Part shown: one piece after another, positions 1 through 6,838 of the stretch
How positions within the stretch are numbered: the first letter of the stretch is position 1
Layout: every line of letters begins with the position of its first letter
Assembly (NCBI GenBank): GCA_023428335.1
Contig: JAEYYS010000425.1
Coordinates: forward strand, 1-6,838
Length of the DNA stretch: 6,838 nt
Reading direction: 5' to 3'
From: Verrucomicrobiota bacterium
GTDB taxonomy: Bacteria > Verrucomicrobiota > Verrucomicrobiia > Verrucomicrobiales > Verrucomicrobiaceae
Made by a program: the position numbers and the translations under genes
Notes under the pieces: generated by a model
Database searches by the model: none
Seen by the model: only the letters and a program-made list of their open reading frames with translations
What the model was told of the DNA's origin: nothing

Positions 1-2062
1 GGCGCTGCATGCGCTTCAGGTTGCGGTCCATGATCTCAAAGTAGTCGGCGGTGTCGGAGCAGAGGTACTTGAGGTAGCTGGCATCGAGCTGGACCACGCC
101 GTTGCCGTAGTTGGCGACGCCGTGCAGCTTGTAGATCTTGCGCATGCCGCCGAGCCCCGGCTCCAGCATGGCGCGGGCATGGCCGTCGGTCGGGCGGATT
201 TCCCAGAACTGTTCCGGCCCTGCCTCGCCACCCGCGACAACCAAGGCGCCGGCGGCCAACGCGCCGCGCAGGGCGATGCCGGCCTGCGGCGGAAGGGCAT
301 CGTCGCGCAGCAGGCGCAACTCGCGCAGGCGGGTGGCACTGTCATCGCTGTCGCTCCACTTCGGCAGGAAATCGCGGGTGAAAAGCGCGCCGAGTTCGGC
401 CTCAAGCGCGCCGCTGAGGGCCGCGCGCCAGAGCTGGCGTTCGGCCACCGCCGCCGCCGTGACGCCCTCGGCCGGCACGACGCGCAGTTCATCCTGCAGG
501 AGGTCCACGGCAAGGCCAAAGCCGGGCACATCGGCGGGCAGGAAGGTGGAGACGACCGCGAGGCGCGGGCGCGCCGGATAGAAGCGCAGGCCGTCGAGGT
601 CATTGACCGCGGGTGTGACAAAAAGATCGGCGAGGATGGCCAGGCTGCGCCAGACACTGGCCTGCAGATCCTGGAACGAGCCGGCGGCCACCGCTTCTTC
701 GCCACCCTTCTCCTGGCGCTCGGCCAGCAGCTCGATGAGCAGATTCTCGGTCATCGCCGCCCATGCACCCGGATCATGGGCGCCGTGGTAGGTGTGGATG
801 AGGTGGCTGGCACCGAGGGCGGCGGCCAGTTCGCCTGCCTGCGCGGGACGCAACTTGACCTTCATCTCCTCGGGATGGCCGGCAGTCTCCCAGGCCAGAC
901 GCGCGGCAGCCGGCAGGCGATCGAAGAGCAGCCGGCGCTGGCGCAGAGGCTCGGCGCCGGGCGCCTCGGACTCGATCTCCAGGACCAGGCCCGCCAATTG
1001 ACGCTGGGCCCCTTCCGCGACGGGCTTGTCATCGCCAAAGGACAGCGCATTGAGCGCGCCCCCCAGACCGCCGCCTCCGGCCGGCTTCGCCCCGGCCTCG
1101 CCAAAGGCGATGGCGGAACCGGCAAGCGTTTGACCGCCAAAGCGCAGGGCCGGCGTGTAGCTGTCGACCCCTAGGGCGCTGCCAAGCACGCCCGCAAGTC
1201 CGGCGCCCTGGCCTTCGGCACTGCGGCCAAGTACGACGACCGAGCTGGCCGCCTCCACGGCGCTGACGCGGTGCTCGAGCGCGACCTCGCGACGCAGCAA
1301 GTCGCCCTCGGCGATTTCAGCCACCACGCGAAACACCAGCATCTGCAGGCGATCTTCCGGGATTTCGTCGAAGGTCTCTTCCGCTTCACCGACCCCCTCG
1401 CCGGCACGCGCCTCGCGCCGGCTGGGATCCAGGGCCTGCCAGCCATTGTCGCCCTCCAGCTCGACCCACCAGTGATCGAGCAGATCGGTCACGGCCGCCG
1501 CACGCAGGGCTCCGGTGTCCAACGTCTCGCTCAAGGGCGCGAGGGCGACGGCACGCAGGGGCGCGTGGGCGGCGGCGGCACGACGGCCGATGGCCTCGAC
1601 CAGCGGACTGGCCGCCGGCAGCAACGCCGGCTCGGTCGTGAGACGCTCCAGCCAGGCGACCGCCTGCTCCTCGGTCACGGTCGCCCGCGCCAGCCTTGCC
1701 GACCGCTCCTGGCGGCGCAGCAGTTCCAGCAGCAAGGCGGCGCGATCCAGGCTGTTGCCGGCTGCCGCACGCAGGCAGCCCTCGGCACCGCGCAGGGACC
1801 CGGGGTAGGCCTGCAGGGCAATCTTGTCGCGCACGAAGGCAAAGGCGGCCTCGGCCGTGCCCAGACGCTTGGCCAGGGCTTCCAGGCTTTCGATGGCAGG
1901 CAGGGCCTCGCCCAGTTGACCAAAGCGCGCCTCCAGGGCGGGTGCGACGGCCAGCGCTTCCGTGGCCGGGGCGACGGGAGCCGCGTCGGGTGCAGGCAAC
2001 GCCAGCGGATGAGCGGCCAGGCAGGGCAGCGTGGCAACGAAGGGGAGGAACCAGGGTTTCAT
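1..2062 (-). CDS. Secreted transglutaminase-like domain protein, 3' end outside window
   Basis: The frame is open from an ATG at 2062 to the left edge: 687 codons with no stop, so the C-terminus is missing. Residues 1-21 look like a Sec signal peptide (MKPWFLPF, hydrophobic core, then LAAHPLA). Residues about 65-215 match the transglutaminase-like fold: an FVRDKI helix, an RGAEG...AAGNSLDRAALLLELL helix region, then H197 in DHWWVEL and D212 in WQALDPS, the usual His and Asp of the triad. Aligning by the pattern G-x-C-x-D-x-A puts Ser104 where the catalytic Cys normally sits; the nearest Cys is C96, eight residues earlier. Residues 328-335 are glycine-rich. Residues about 360-687 contain an LLFDRLP segment but no domain I can name. 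The gene starts 5 bases after the stop of the VWA gene, so it is probably co-transcribed as the second gene. Relatives with this kind of domain can be very long. Family assignment is fairly sure; enzyme activity is doubtful and the substrate unknown. Confidence 0.85.
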   Translation of the reverse strand, partial: MKPWFLPFVATLPCLAAHPLALPAPDAAPVAPATEALAVAPALEARFGQLGEALPAIESLEALAKRLGTAEAAFAFVRDKIALQAYPGSLRGAEGCLRAAAGNSLDRAALLLELLRRQERSARLARATVTEEQAVAWLERLTTEPALLPAASPLVEAIGRRAAAAHAPLRAVALAPLSETLDTGALRAAAVTDLLDHWWVELEGDNGWQALDPSRREARAGEGVGEAEETFDEIPEDRLQMLVFRVVAEIAEGDLLRREVALEHRVSAVEAASSVVVLGRSAEGQGAGLAGVLGSALGVDSYTPALRFGGQTLAGSAIAFGEAGAKPAGGGGLGGALNALSFGDDKPVAEGAQRQLAGLVLEIESEAPGAEPLRQRRLLFDRLPAAARLAWETAGHPEEMKVKLRPAQAGELAAALGASHLIHTYHGAHDPGAWAAMTENLLIELLAERQEKGGEEAVAAGSFQDLQASVWRSLAILADLFVTPAVNDLDGLRFYPARPRLAVVSTFLPADVPGFGLAVDLLQDELRVVPAEGVTAAAVAERQLWRAALSGALEAELGALFTRDFLPKWSDSDDSATRLRELRLLRDDALPPQAGIALRGALAAGALVVAGGEAGPEQFWEIRPTDGHARAMLEPGLGGMRKIYKLHGVANYGNGVVQLDASYLKYLCSDTADYFEIMDRNLKRMQR

Positions 2063-2067
2063 GGGAA

Positions 2068-3780
2068 TCAGGGTTGGCCGAGGGTGAGGGTGACCGCGTC
2101 GTCGTTGGGCACGGTGACGCGCTGGCTGAGACCGCCGGCGTGCGACGTGTGAACCGTGTAATCACCGGACGGCAGCTCGATCTCGTCGCCACCGACCGTG
2201 CCGCGGGCGACCACTGAGCCGCTGGCATCCTTGACTTCAAACGGCACGGCCAGGGCCTGGCGCAGGGCCGGCGCGAGGTCCTCGGCCCCCGCGGCAAAAA
2301 AGGCGCCGCCACCGAGTTCGGCCAGGCGCTCAAACGAGGCTTTCAAACCGGCCTGATCGAGGGCAAAGCCGACGATGTTGACACGCACATCAAGCCCCTT
2401 GGCACGCAGGTCGACCACTGCCTGCTCGGGATTGCCGCCGCAGGTCTCCTCGCCGTCGGTCAGCAGCAGCACCAGCTTGGGGCCCTGGATGCCGGCAAGG
2501 TCCTTGGCCGCCGCCTCCAGCGAAGCGCCAATCGGGGTCTTCGACAGGTTGACCGGCTGAATGGCGGCAATGGCCGACTCCAACGTCGCGCGGTCGAGCG
2601 GACCCACCGGAATGCGCAGCACGCTTTCACAACTGCCCGGCCCGCCCTCACCAAAAACGCGCAGGCCGACCTTCAGGTTGTCGGGCAGCGCCTCGTGCAG
2701 CACGGCGGTCAGGGTCTCGCGCGCCACCTCGATGCGGCGTTTGCCCTGCAGTCGCTGCAGCATCGAGCCGGAAGCGTCGAAGATGATCAAAGCCGCACCC
2801 GGCTCCGCCACCGGTGCACCCTCGGCCAATTCCACGCGCAGGCGGCCCGGCTTGATGGCTTCCATCTCCAGGAGGACCTCGCCGCGGCGATCGGCCGCCG
2901 TGATGTCCGTGGTGGCAGCGGCAGGCCGATAACCCGGCTTGACCGCCTCGACGTACACCAGGCCCGCCGGCACCTTTTTCAGCAGCACCTGCCCGGCCGC
3001 ATCGGTGACACCTTCCGACAGTGCCGAGGTCACCTGCACACCCGGCACCGGCTCCTGGCTGACGCGGTCGACCGTCTTCACCAGCACTTCCACCGGATGC
3101 AGGATCTTCGGGTTCACCAGCACGCGCACAAAATCGAGCGCGTAACCGTCCGGCACACCGCTGTCTGGATCATCGATCTTCAGCGTCACCTTGCCATCGG
3201 CCAGGTCACCGTGATGCTCGGGATCAAGCCGGAAGCTGATCAGCTTGCCGACCGGTCCCGTCTGATCCACCACCTTCAGCAGACGCTCCAGGCGGCGCAG
3301 TGGCCGACCGTCCAGGCTGACCTGGAAGGTCGACTCGAAACGCGGCGACTGAAAATCATCGATGAACACCTGGACCAGGACCTCACGAACGCTGGCCGGC
3401 ATCGCCCCCAGTTCGATCTCGATCGGTCGCACAGCATTGTCCGGCCGGGCGGTCTGAGAATAGCCATCGCCCATGGCCTCCTCCTTCAGGGGATACGTCA
3501 CGCCCGCGCCGACCATGATGCGATCAGTGCCGGCAGGATCGGTGTCCTTGGCTTCCCAAGGGAAGGGGTGCGGTTCCGTCTGCGCGCCGGTGAAAGGGTC
3601 CAATTTCTCCTCGCCCCAGCCGAAGCCGAGATTGTCGACGTCACCAATTCGCACCACGAGGTCGCCCTCCGGGCCGTTTTCCACCCTCTCATAAGAAAGA
3701 CTCCACGCCGGATCCACCGCCTGCAGCACCGGCAATCCGATCACCATCGCCCAAACAAGCTTTTTGAGAAAATGCGTCAT
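2068..3780 (-). CDS. Secreted VWA-domain protein with regulatory Ig-like domain
   Basis: This is a complete 570-residue protein. I chose the ATG at 3780 because MTHFLKKLVWAMVIGLPVLQ is a good signal peptide at the very N-terminus; an in-frame TTG nine codons earlier would bury it. Residues about 43-224 form a beta-rich domain with GDVDNLGFGW, GTDRIMVGAG and GYALDFVRVLVN. I recall similar motifs in other secreted bacterial proteins but cannot name the family. Residues about 229-309 resemble a carboxypeptidase-regulatory/CNA-B-like Ig fold (PVPGVQV, GVTDAAGQVLL, VKPGYRP). Residues about 328-511 are a von Willebrand A domain with a complete metal-ion site: D335-A-S337-G-S339, T415 in SKTPIG, and D442 in LLTDGEE. 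C384 and C447 may form a disulfide after export. The last 57 residues (PSGDYTVHT) look like a small PEGA-type beta domain. It is likely a metal-dependent binding or scaffold protein of the cell envelope; the ligand is unknown. It is first in a probable operon with the transglutaminase-like gene. Confidence 0.92.
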   Translation of the reverse strand: MTHFLKKLVWAMVIGLPVLQAVDPAWSLSYERVENGPEGDLVVRIGDVDNLGFGWGEEKLDPFTGAQTEPHPFPWEAKDTDPAGTDRIMVGAGVTYPLKEEAMGDGYSQTARPDNAVRPIEIELGAMPASVREVLVQVFIDDFQSPRFESTFQVSLDGRPLRRLERLLKVVDQTGPVGKLISFRLDPEHHGDLADGKVTLKIDDPDSGVPDGYALDFVRVLVNPKILHPVEVLVKTVDRVSQEPVPGVQVTSALSEGVTDAAGQVLLKKVPAGLVYVEAVKPGYRPAAATTDITAADRRGEVLLEMEAIKPGRLRVELAEGAPVAEPGAALIIFDASGSMLQRLQGKRRIEVARETLTAVLHEALPDNLKVGLRVFGEGGPGSCESVLRIPVGPLDRATLESAIAAIQPVNLSKTPIGASLEAAAKDLAGIQGPKLVLLLTDGEETCGGNPEQAVVDLRAKGLDVRVNIVGFALDQAGLKASFERLAELGGGAFFAAGAEDLAPALRQALAVPFEVKDASGSVVARGTVGGDEIELPSGDYTVHTSHAGGLSQRVTVPNDDAVTLTLGQP

Positions 3781-3935
3781 GCAGCGCCCATCAATCCGAT
3801 TTGCCAACGCCTGTCAAGACTGGCCGGGTTGCAAAAATGCCGAAAATTTCCACCCTCCAACCCTAGGCGATATGTCCGATTTCTTACAATCCTTGTCCGT
3901 GCGCCCGGGCAATCCTCCGCGTTTCTTGAAATCAC
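3781..3935. promoter_or_regulatory. Divergent intergenic promoter region
   Basis: These 155 bases separate the divergent starts at 3780 (minus) and 3936 (plus), so both promoters should lie here or just inside the genes. For the minus strand, an exact TTGACA lies at 3817-3812. The best -10 at 16-base spacing is ATTGAT (3796-3791), only three of six consensus matches, and it would give an almost leaderless transcript. For the plus strand, TACAAT at 3885-3890 is a good -10 with a leader of roughly 40 bases, but no matching -35 lies upstream of it. AT-rich patches such as GCAAAAATGCCGAAAATTT (3831-3849) stand out from the GC-rich surroundings, as expected for a promoter region. I see no clear operator repeat or riboswitch. 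That promoters lie in this region is likely; the exact boxes are guesses. Confidence 0.5.
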
Positions 3936-6704
3936 ATGATAGCGCTGCGTTCCTTGTTCCTTGTCTTCGGCCTTGCCTCCCTTACCCAAGCCGGTCCGGT
4001 GCGTGTGCTCTACCTCGACGCCACCGGCGCCGAGCAAAGCGCGCCCGGTCCGCTGCATGCCGCCATGCGCGATCTCGGCCGCGATGCCATCTGGTTCGAC
4101 TACTCCCGGGAACCCGTGGCGGCAGACTATGATGTGACGCTGACCCCGTCGGACCTATTGGACAAGTCCGACCCGTCCGACTTGAAGGCCCATCTTCTGG
4201 CCAAACTCTCTCCCGAACGCCGCGCCGCCTACGAGGCCTTCCTCGCTCAGCGCGAGCCCGAACGGCGCGAACCACATCCGCAGGTGGCCAACTACGAAAA
4301 GCGCCCCGAGCCGCTCACCTTCCAGCACCCGTTCTCGCCCAAGGGCAGCCTGGAGCGCACCCAGGTGCCGGCCGACCTGGAACTGAAACTGTTTGCCGCC
4401 GAACCCGACATCGCCAAACCGATCGCTTTTGCCTGGGACGAACGCGGCCGCTGCTGGGTGGTTGAGACGCGCGACTACCCGCACGGCGTCAGCGACAGCG
4501 GCGAGGGCCAGGACAGCATCAAGATTTGCGAGGACACCGACGGCGACGGCCGGGCCGACAAGTTCACGGTCTTTGCCGACAAACTCAACCTGCCCACGGG
4601 CATCGTCTTTGCCCGCAAGGGGGTCATCGTCGCCGCGCCGCCCAAGTTTCTCTACCTGGAGGACCGCGATGGCGATGACGTCGCCGATGTGCGTGAAACC
4701 GTCATCGACGGCTGGGGCGTCAAGGACACCCACGCCCAGGCCAGCAACCTGCACTACGGTTTCGACAACTGGATCTATGGCTGTGTCGGTTACTCCGGCG
4801 TGCAGGCCGAGGTGGCTGGCCAGATGCACCAGTTCGCCATGGGCGTGTACCGCTTCAAGCCCGACGGCAGCGCCCTCGAATTCCTGCACCAGTTCACCAA
4901 CAATGCCTGGGCGCAGAGTTTCAACCTCGCCGGCGATGTCTTTGGCGGCACCGCCAACGGGGCCCCGCTGTTCTTCGGCGGCATTCCGGCCACCGCCCAC
5001 CCCGCGGGCAGCCGCGGCCTGACCGCCAAGAAGATCAACGTCGTCGACACCTGTCACACGATCACCCCGAACTTCCGCCAAGTCGATGTCTTCGGCGGCT
5101 ACACCGCCGCCTGCGGCAGCGCCTTCATCGACAGCCCCGCCCTGCCCAAACGCTTTCAGGGCATGGCCATGGTCTGCGAGCCGACGATGAAGGTGGTCGC
5201 CCTCATGGACGTGCGCCCCGACGGCGCCGGCTGGAAGGCGCTCGACGCCTACAACCTCTACGCCAGCACCGACGAATGGAATTCGCCGGTCTATGCCGAG
5301 GTCGGTCCCGACGGCGCGATCTGGGTGGCCGATTTCCAGAATTTCATCATCCAGCACAACCCAACGCCCAGCCTGGAACGCGGCGGCTTCGTCGCCACCA
5401 CCGGCGTCGGCGGCGCCCATGAGAACGACCTGCGCGACCACCACCGCGGCCGCATCTACCGGATCGTCGCCAAGGGCGGTACGCCAGTGGCGGTTAAACC
5501 CGCGGACACGCTGTATGGCCGACTGTTGCAGCAGCAGCGCCTCGTCGCCGGCTCGGAAAAGTCCGATCCATCCGAGCTGCCGGACCTCCATGCCCTCTGG
5601 GTCCAACAGGCCCGCGGCACACTCGACGCTCCAACCCACCGGGCCGCCCTCATCGCCAAGGACGCCGAGCTCCGCCGCAACGCCATCCGCGCCCTCGGCC
5701 GCGACAAGCCGTCGCAGGACCTCTTCTTTGGCTCCGGCGTCATCAGCGATCCCGATCTGCAAACGCGTCTCGCCGCCTTCGTCAAGCTGGCCGACTTCCC
5801 CACCACCCCTGAGATTCAGACCCTGGTGAAAAAGCTCGCCGGCGATCCGGTGGTCAAAGGCGACGAATGGCTGGCCGAGGCCGCCAAGCTGCTCGGCAGG
5901 AAGCACCAGGCGCTGAACTACCGCGAGGGCCCCAACCTGCTGCCCAACCCCGGCTTCGAAGAACTGGCCGGCGACGGCAAAACGCCCACCGGCTGGAAAC
6001 GCCGCGACTACGGCCAAAAGCCCGGCAATGCCGGCGCGCAATGGGGCATCGTCATCGACCCGAAGATGGTGCACAGCGGCCGGCACGGCTTCCGTGTCAT
6101 CACCCGCGATGAAGGTGACACCAGCTTCTTTGCCGATGTGCCGCTGAAACCCAACACCGAATACAAACTCAGCGCCTGGATCAAAACCCACGCCTTCCGC
6201 GGCAAGGCCAGCCTGAACGACCCCATCGGCCGCGCCGAGACCTCTCCAAAACTCTCCCGCAGTCAGGACTGGACCGAGGTGGAAGTCCTCTTCAACAGCA
6301 AGGACCGGCCAAAGGCCAGCATCAACCTGCTGCAGGTCGGCAAGGGCGACACCTACTTCGACGACGTCAAACTCTGCGAACTCATTGTCGAAAGCGAGGA
6401 AGACGCCGGCCAGCTCGCGGGCGACGCCACGCGCGGCGGAAAAATCTTCTGGGATCACCCGGTCGCCGCCTGCAAAAACTGCCACCTGCTCGGCGGCCAG
6501 GGCAGCGCCGTCGGCCCGGCCCTCGACCGCATCGCCGCACGCAAGGATGCCGCCTACCTGATGGAGTCGCTGGTCAACCCCAACGCCCGCCTGGCCGAAG
6601 GCTACACCGCCACGCCGATCAGCCCGATGCCGCCGATGAACCTCATCCTGAAACCCCAGGAATTGGCCGACATCCTGGCCTTCCTGCAGTCGCTGCGCGA
6701 GTGA
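3936..6704 (+). CDS. PVC-type membrane-bound dehydrogenase with C-terminal haem c domain
   Basis: This complete 922-residue protein begins with signal peptide MIALRSLFLVFGLASLTQA, likely cut before GPVRV. Residues 21-70 (VRVLYLD, DYDVTLTPSD) resemble the start of a ThuA-like domain, but the rest of that domain seems absent before the linker NYEKRPEP (119-126). Residues about 140-513 are the beta-propeller of the PVC membrane-bound-dehydrogenase family (TIGR02604-like): PIAFAWDERGR, VDVFGGYT, ASTDEW, FIIQHNPTPS, HHRGRIYRI. It has acidic, probably calcium-binding loops at 200-210 (DTDGDGRADKF) and 242-251. Residues about 545-655 look like a short HEAT-type remnant (LHALW, ELRRNAIRALG). Residues about 666-815 look like a CBM4/9-type beta-sandwich (NLLPNPGFEE, YKLSAWIKT, TYFDDVKL). 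Residues about 826-922 are a TIGR02603-like cytochrome c module with haem motif C846-K-N-C849-H850 and likely axial Met at M898 or M901 (SPMPPM). It probably oxidises an unknown, perhaps sugar-related, substrate in the periplasm and passes electrons to its own haem. It is transcribed away from the VWA pair. Confidence 0.93.
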   Translation: MIALRSLFLVFGLASLTQAGPVRVLYLDATGAEQSAPGPLHAAMRDLGRDAIWFDYSREPVAADYDVTLTPSDLLDKSDPSDLKAHLLAKLSPERRAAYEAFLAQREPERREPHPQVANYEKRPEPLTFQHPFSPKGSLERTQVPADLELKLFAAEPDIAKPIAFAWDERGRCWVVETRDYPHGVSDSGEGQDSIKICEDTDGDGRADKFTVFADKLNLPTGIVFARKGVIVAAPPKFLYLEDRDGDDVADVRETVIDGWGVKDTHAQASNLHYGFDNWIYGCVGYSGVQAEVAGQMHQFAMGVYRFKPDGSALEFLHQFTNNAWAQSFNLAGDVFGGTANGAPLFFGGIPATAHPAGSRGLTAKKINVVDTCHTITPNFRQVDVFGGYTAACGSAFIDSPALPKRFQGMAMVCEPTMKVVALMDVRPDGAGWKALDAYNLYASTDEWNSPVYAEVGPDGAIWVADFQNFIIQHNPTPSLERGGFVATTGVGGAHENDLRDHHRGRIYRIVAKGGTPVAVKPADTLYGRLLQQQRLVAGSEKSDPSELPDLHALWVQQARGTLDAPTHRAALIAKDAELRRNAIRALGRDKPSQDLFFGSGVISDPDLQTRLAAFVKLADFPTTPEIQTLVKKLAGDPVVKGDEWLAEAAKLLGRKHQALNYREGPNLLPNPGFEELAGDGKTPTGWKRRDYGQKPGNAGAQWGIVIDPKMVHSGRHGFRVITRDEGDTSFFADVPLKPNTEYKLSAWIKTHAFRGKASLNDPIGRAETSPKLSRSQDWTEVEVLFNSKDRPKASINLLQVGKGDTYFDDVKLCELIVESEEDAGQLAGDATRGGKIFWDHPVAACKNCHLLGGQGSAVGPALDRIAARKDAAYLMESLVNPNARLAEGYTATPISPMPPMNLILKPQELADILAFLQSLRE

Positions 6705-6741
6705 GGCCGGACCCGTTCGGGCGTGGCGACGAAGAGACGCT

Positions 6742-6751
6742 CCGCATGCGG
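6742..6751. repeat. 10-base perfect palindrome between genes
   Basis: CCGCATGCGG is a perfect 10-base inverted repeat in the 88-base gap between the dehydrogenase stop (6704) and the next probable start (6793). It sits about 41 bases before that start. It could be an operator half-site pair, part of a small hairpin with the following GCGTGCG, or chance in GC-rich DNA. No second copy is seen in the window. Confidence 0.25.
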
Positions 6752-6792
6752 CGTGCGAAATCCCCGCCGTGGGCAGCGTATGACTGCCACTC

Positions 6793-6838
6793 ATGAGACT
6801 GGTCCTCCGCGCCGCCGCCCTGCTGTCCCTCGCCGCCT
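6793..6838 (+). CDS. Start of a probable exported protein, truncated by window edge
   Basis: Only the first 15 codons are present: MRLVLRAAALLSLAA. Two arginines followed by an Ala/Leu-rich hydrophobic run are typical of a signal peptide, which is the only evidence that this is a gene. An alternative ATG at 6780 in another frame gives an Arg/Pro-rich peptide and is less likely. There is no clear Shine-Dalgarno sequence upstream. It lies 88 bases after the dehydrogenase gene on the same strand and may share its transcript. The mature protein is not visible, so no function can be given. Confidence 0.5.
   Translation, partial: MRLVLRAAALLSLAA

Noticed and set aside
2012..2062. Possible lipoprotein signal at C14 (TLPC) in the transglutaminase-like protein
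   Set aside because: Proline at -1 does not fit the lipobox, which needs a small residue there. Ordinary signal peptidase cleavage near residue 21 is more likely.
122..2152. Plus-strand open frames of 350 and 293 codons (122-1174 and 1271-2152) opposite the transglutaminase-like gene
   Set aside because: They have no recognisable motifs and biased composition, and they lie opposite one continuous frame with signal peptide and conserved His/Asp motifs.
1..3780. Membership in a classic MoxR/DUF58/VWA/transglutaminase operon
   Set aside because: No AAA+ ATPase or DUF58 gene is visible, and both proteins look exported rather than anchored by internal membrane segments. The left edge is cut, so this is not fully excluded.
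3781..3807. In-frame TTG start nine codons upstream for the VWA protein
   Set aside because: It would add MANRIDGRC ahead of the signal peptide and has no better ribosome-binding site than the ATG at 3780.
2695..3939. Open frame of 414 codons on the plus strand, antisense to the VWA gene
   Set aside because: The translation is rich in His, Arg and Gln, typical of the complement of a real gene. The VWA frame on the other strand has clear domains.
6706..6727. Possible terminator hairpin just after the dehydrogenase stop
   Set aside because: The stem is only three base pairs (CCC/GGG) plus a weak outer GCC/GGC, with no T-run after it.
4155..6794. Open frame of 879 codons on the minus strand, antisense to the dehydrogenase gene
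   Set aside because: It mirrors a well-supported gene in GC-rich DNA, where the opposite strand often stays open. Its translation is low-complexity (Gly/Ala/Val/Asp-rich), with no recognisable domain or signal peptide.

Overview
This GC-rich bacterial window most likely comes from the PVC group (Verrucomicrobiota or Planctomycetota). The best evidence is the plus-strand gene at 3936-6704. Its layout is a membrane-bound-dehydrogenase beta-propeller, a carbohydrate-binding-like domain and a C-terminal CxxCH cytochrome module, an architecture greatly expanded in that group. The phylum call is inference; no rRNA or other marker gene is present. The window is almost entirely coding. I see no RNA gene, mobile element, CRISPR array or long repeat.

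Layout. (1) 1-2062, minus strand: the first 687 codons of a secreted transglutaminase-like protein that runs off the left edge. (2) 2068-3780, minus strand: a complete secreted protein with an N-terminal beta-rich domain, a carboxypeptidase-regulatory/Ig-like domain, a VWA domain with an intact metal site, and a short C-terminal beta domain. Only 5 bases separate it from gene 1, so the two are probably one operon, VWA gene first. (3) 3781-3935: a 155-base divergent promoter region. (4) 3936-6704, plus strand: the large dehydrogenase/cytochrome protein. (5) 6705-6792: an 88-base gap with a 10-base palindrome. (6) 6793-6838, plus strand: the first 15 codons of a probable further exported protein.

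How they may work together. All four reading frames begin with a plausible export signal, so this is an envelope or secreted-protein locus. The minus-strand pair joins a probable metal-dependent adhesion or scaffold protein to a transglutaminase-fold protein whose usual catalytic cysteine position appears to be serine. That suggests a binding or assembly role rather than ordinary cross-linking or proteolysis. The plus-strand protein is a probable periplasmic oxidoreductase that passes electrons to its own haem c. It is transcribed away from the pair, and nothing in the sequence ties the two sides together beyond the shared intergenic region.

I did not find a clear, wholly new system. The best leads are the VWA/transglutaminase-like pair with its apparent loss of the catalytic cysteine, the shortened ThuA-like and HEAT segments of the dehydrogenase, and the lack of a recognisable Shine-Dalgarno sequence at all four starts.
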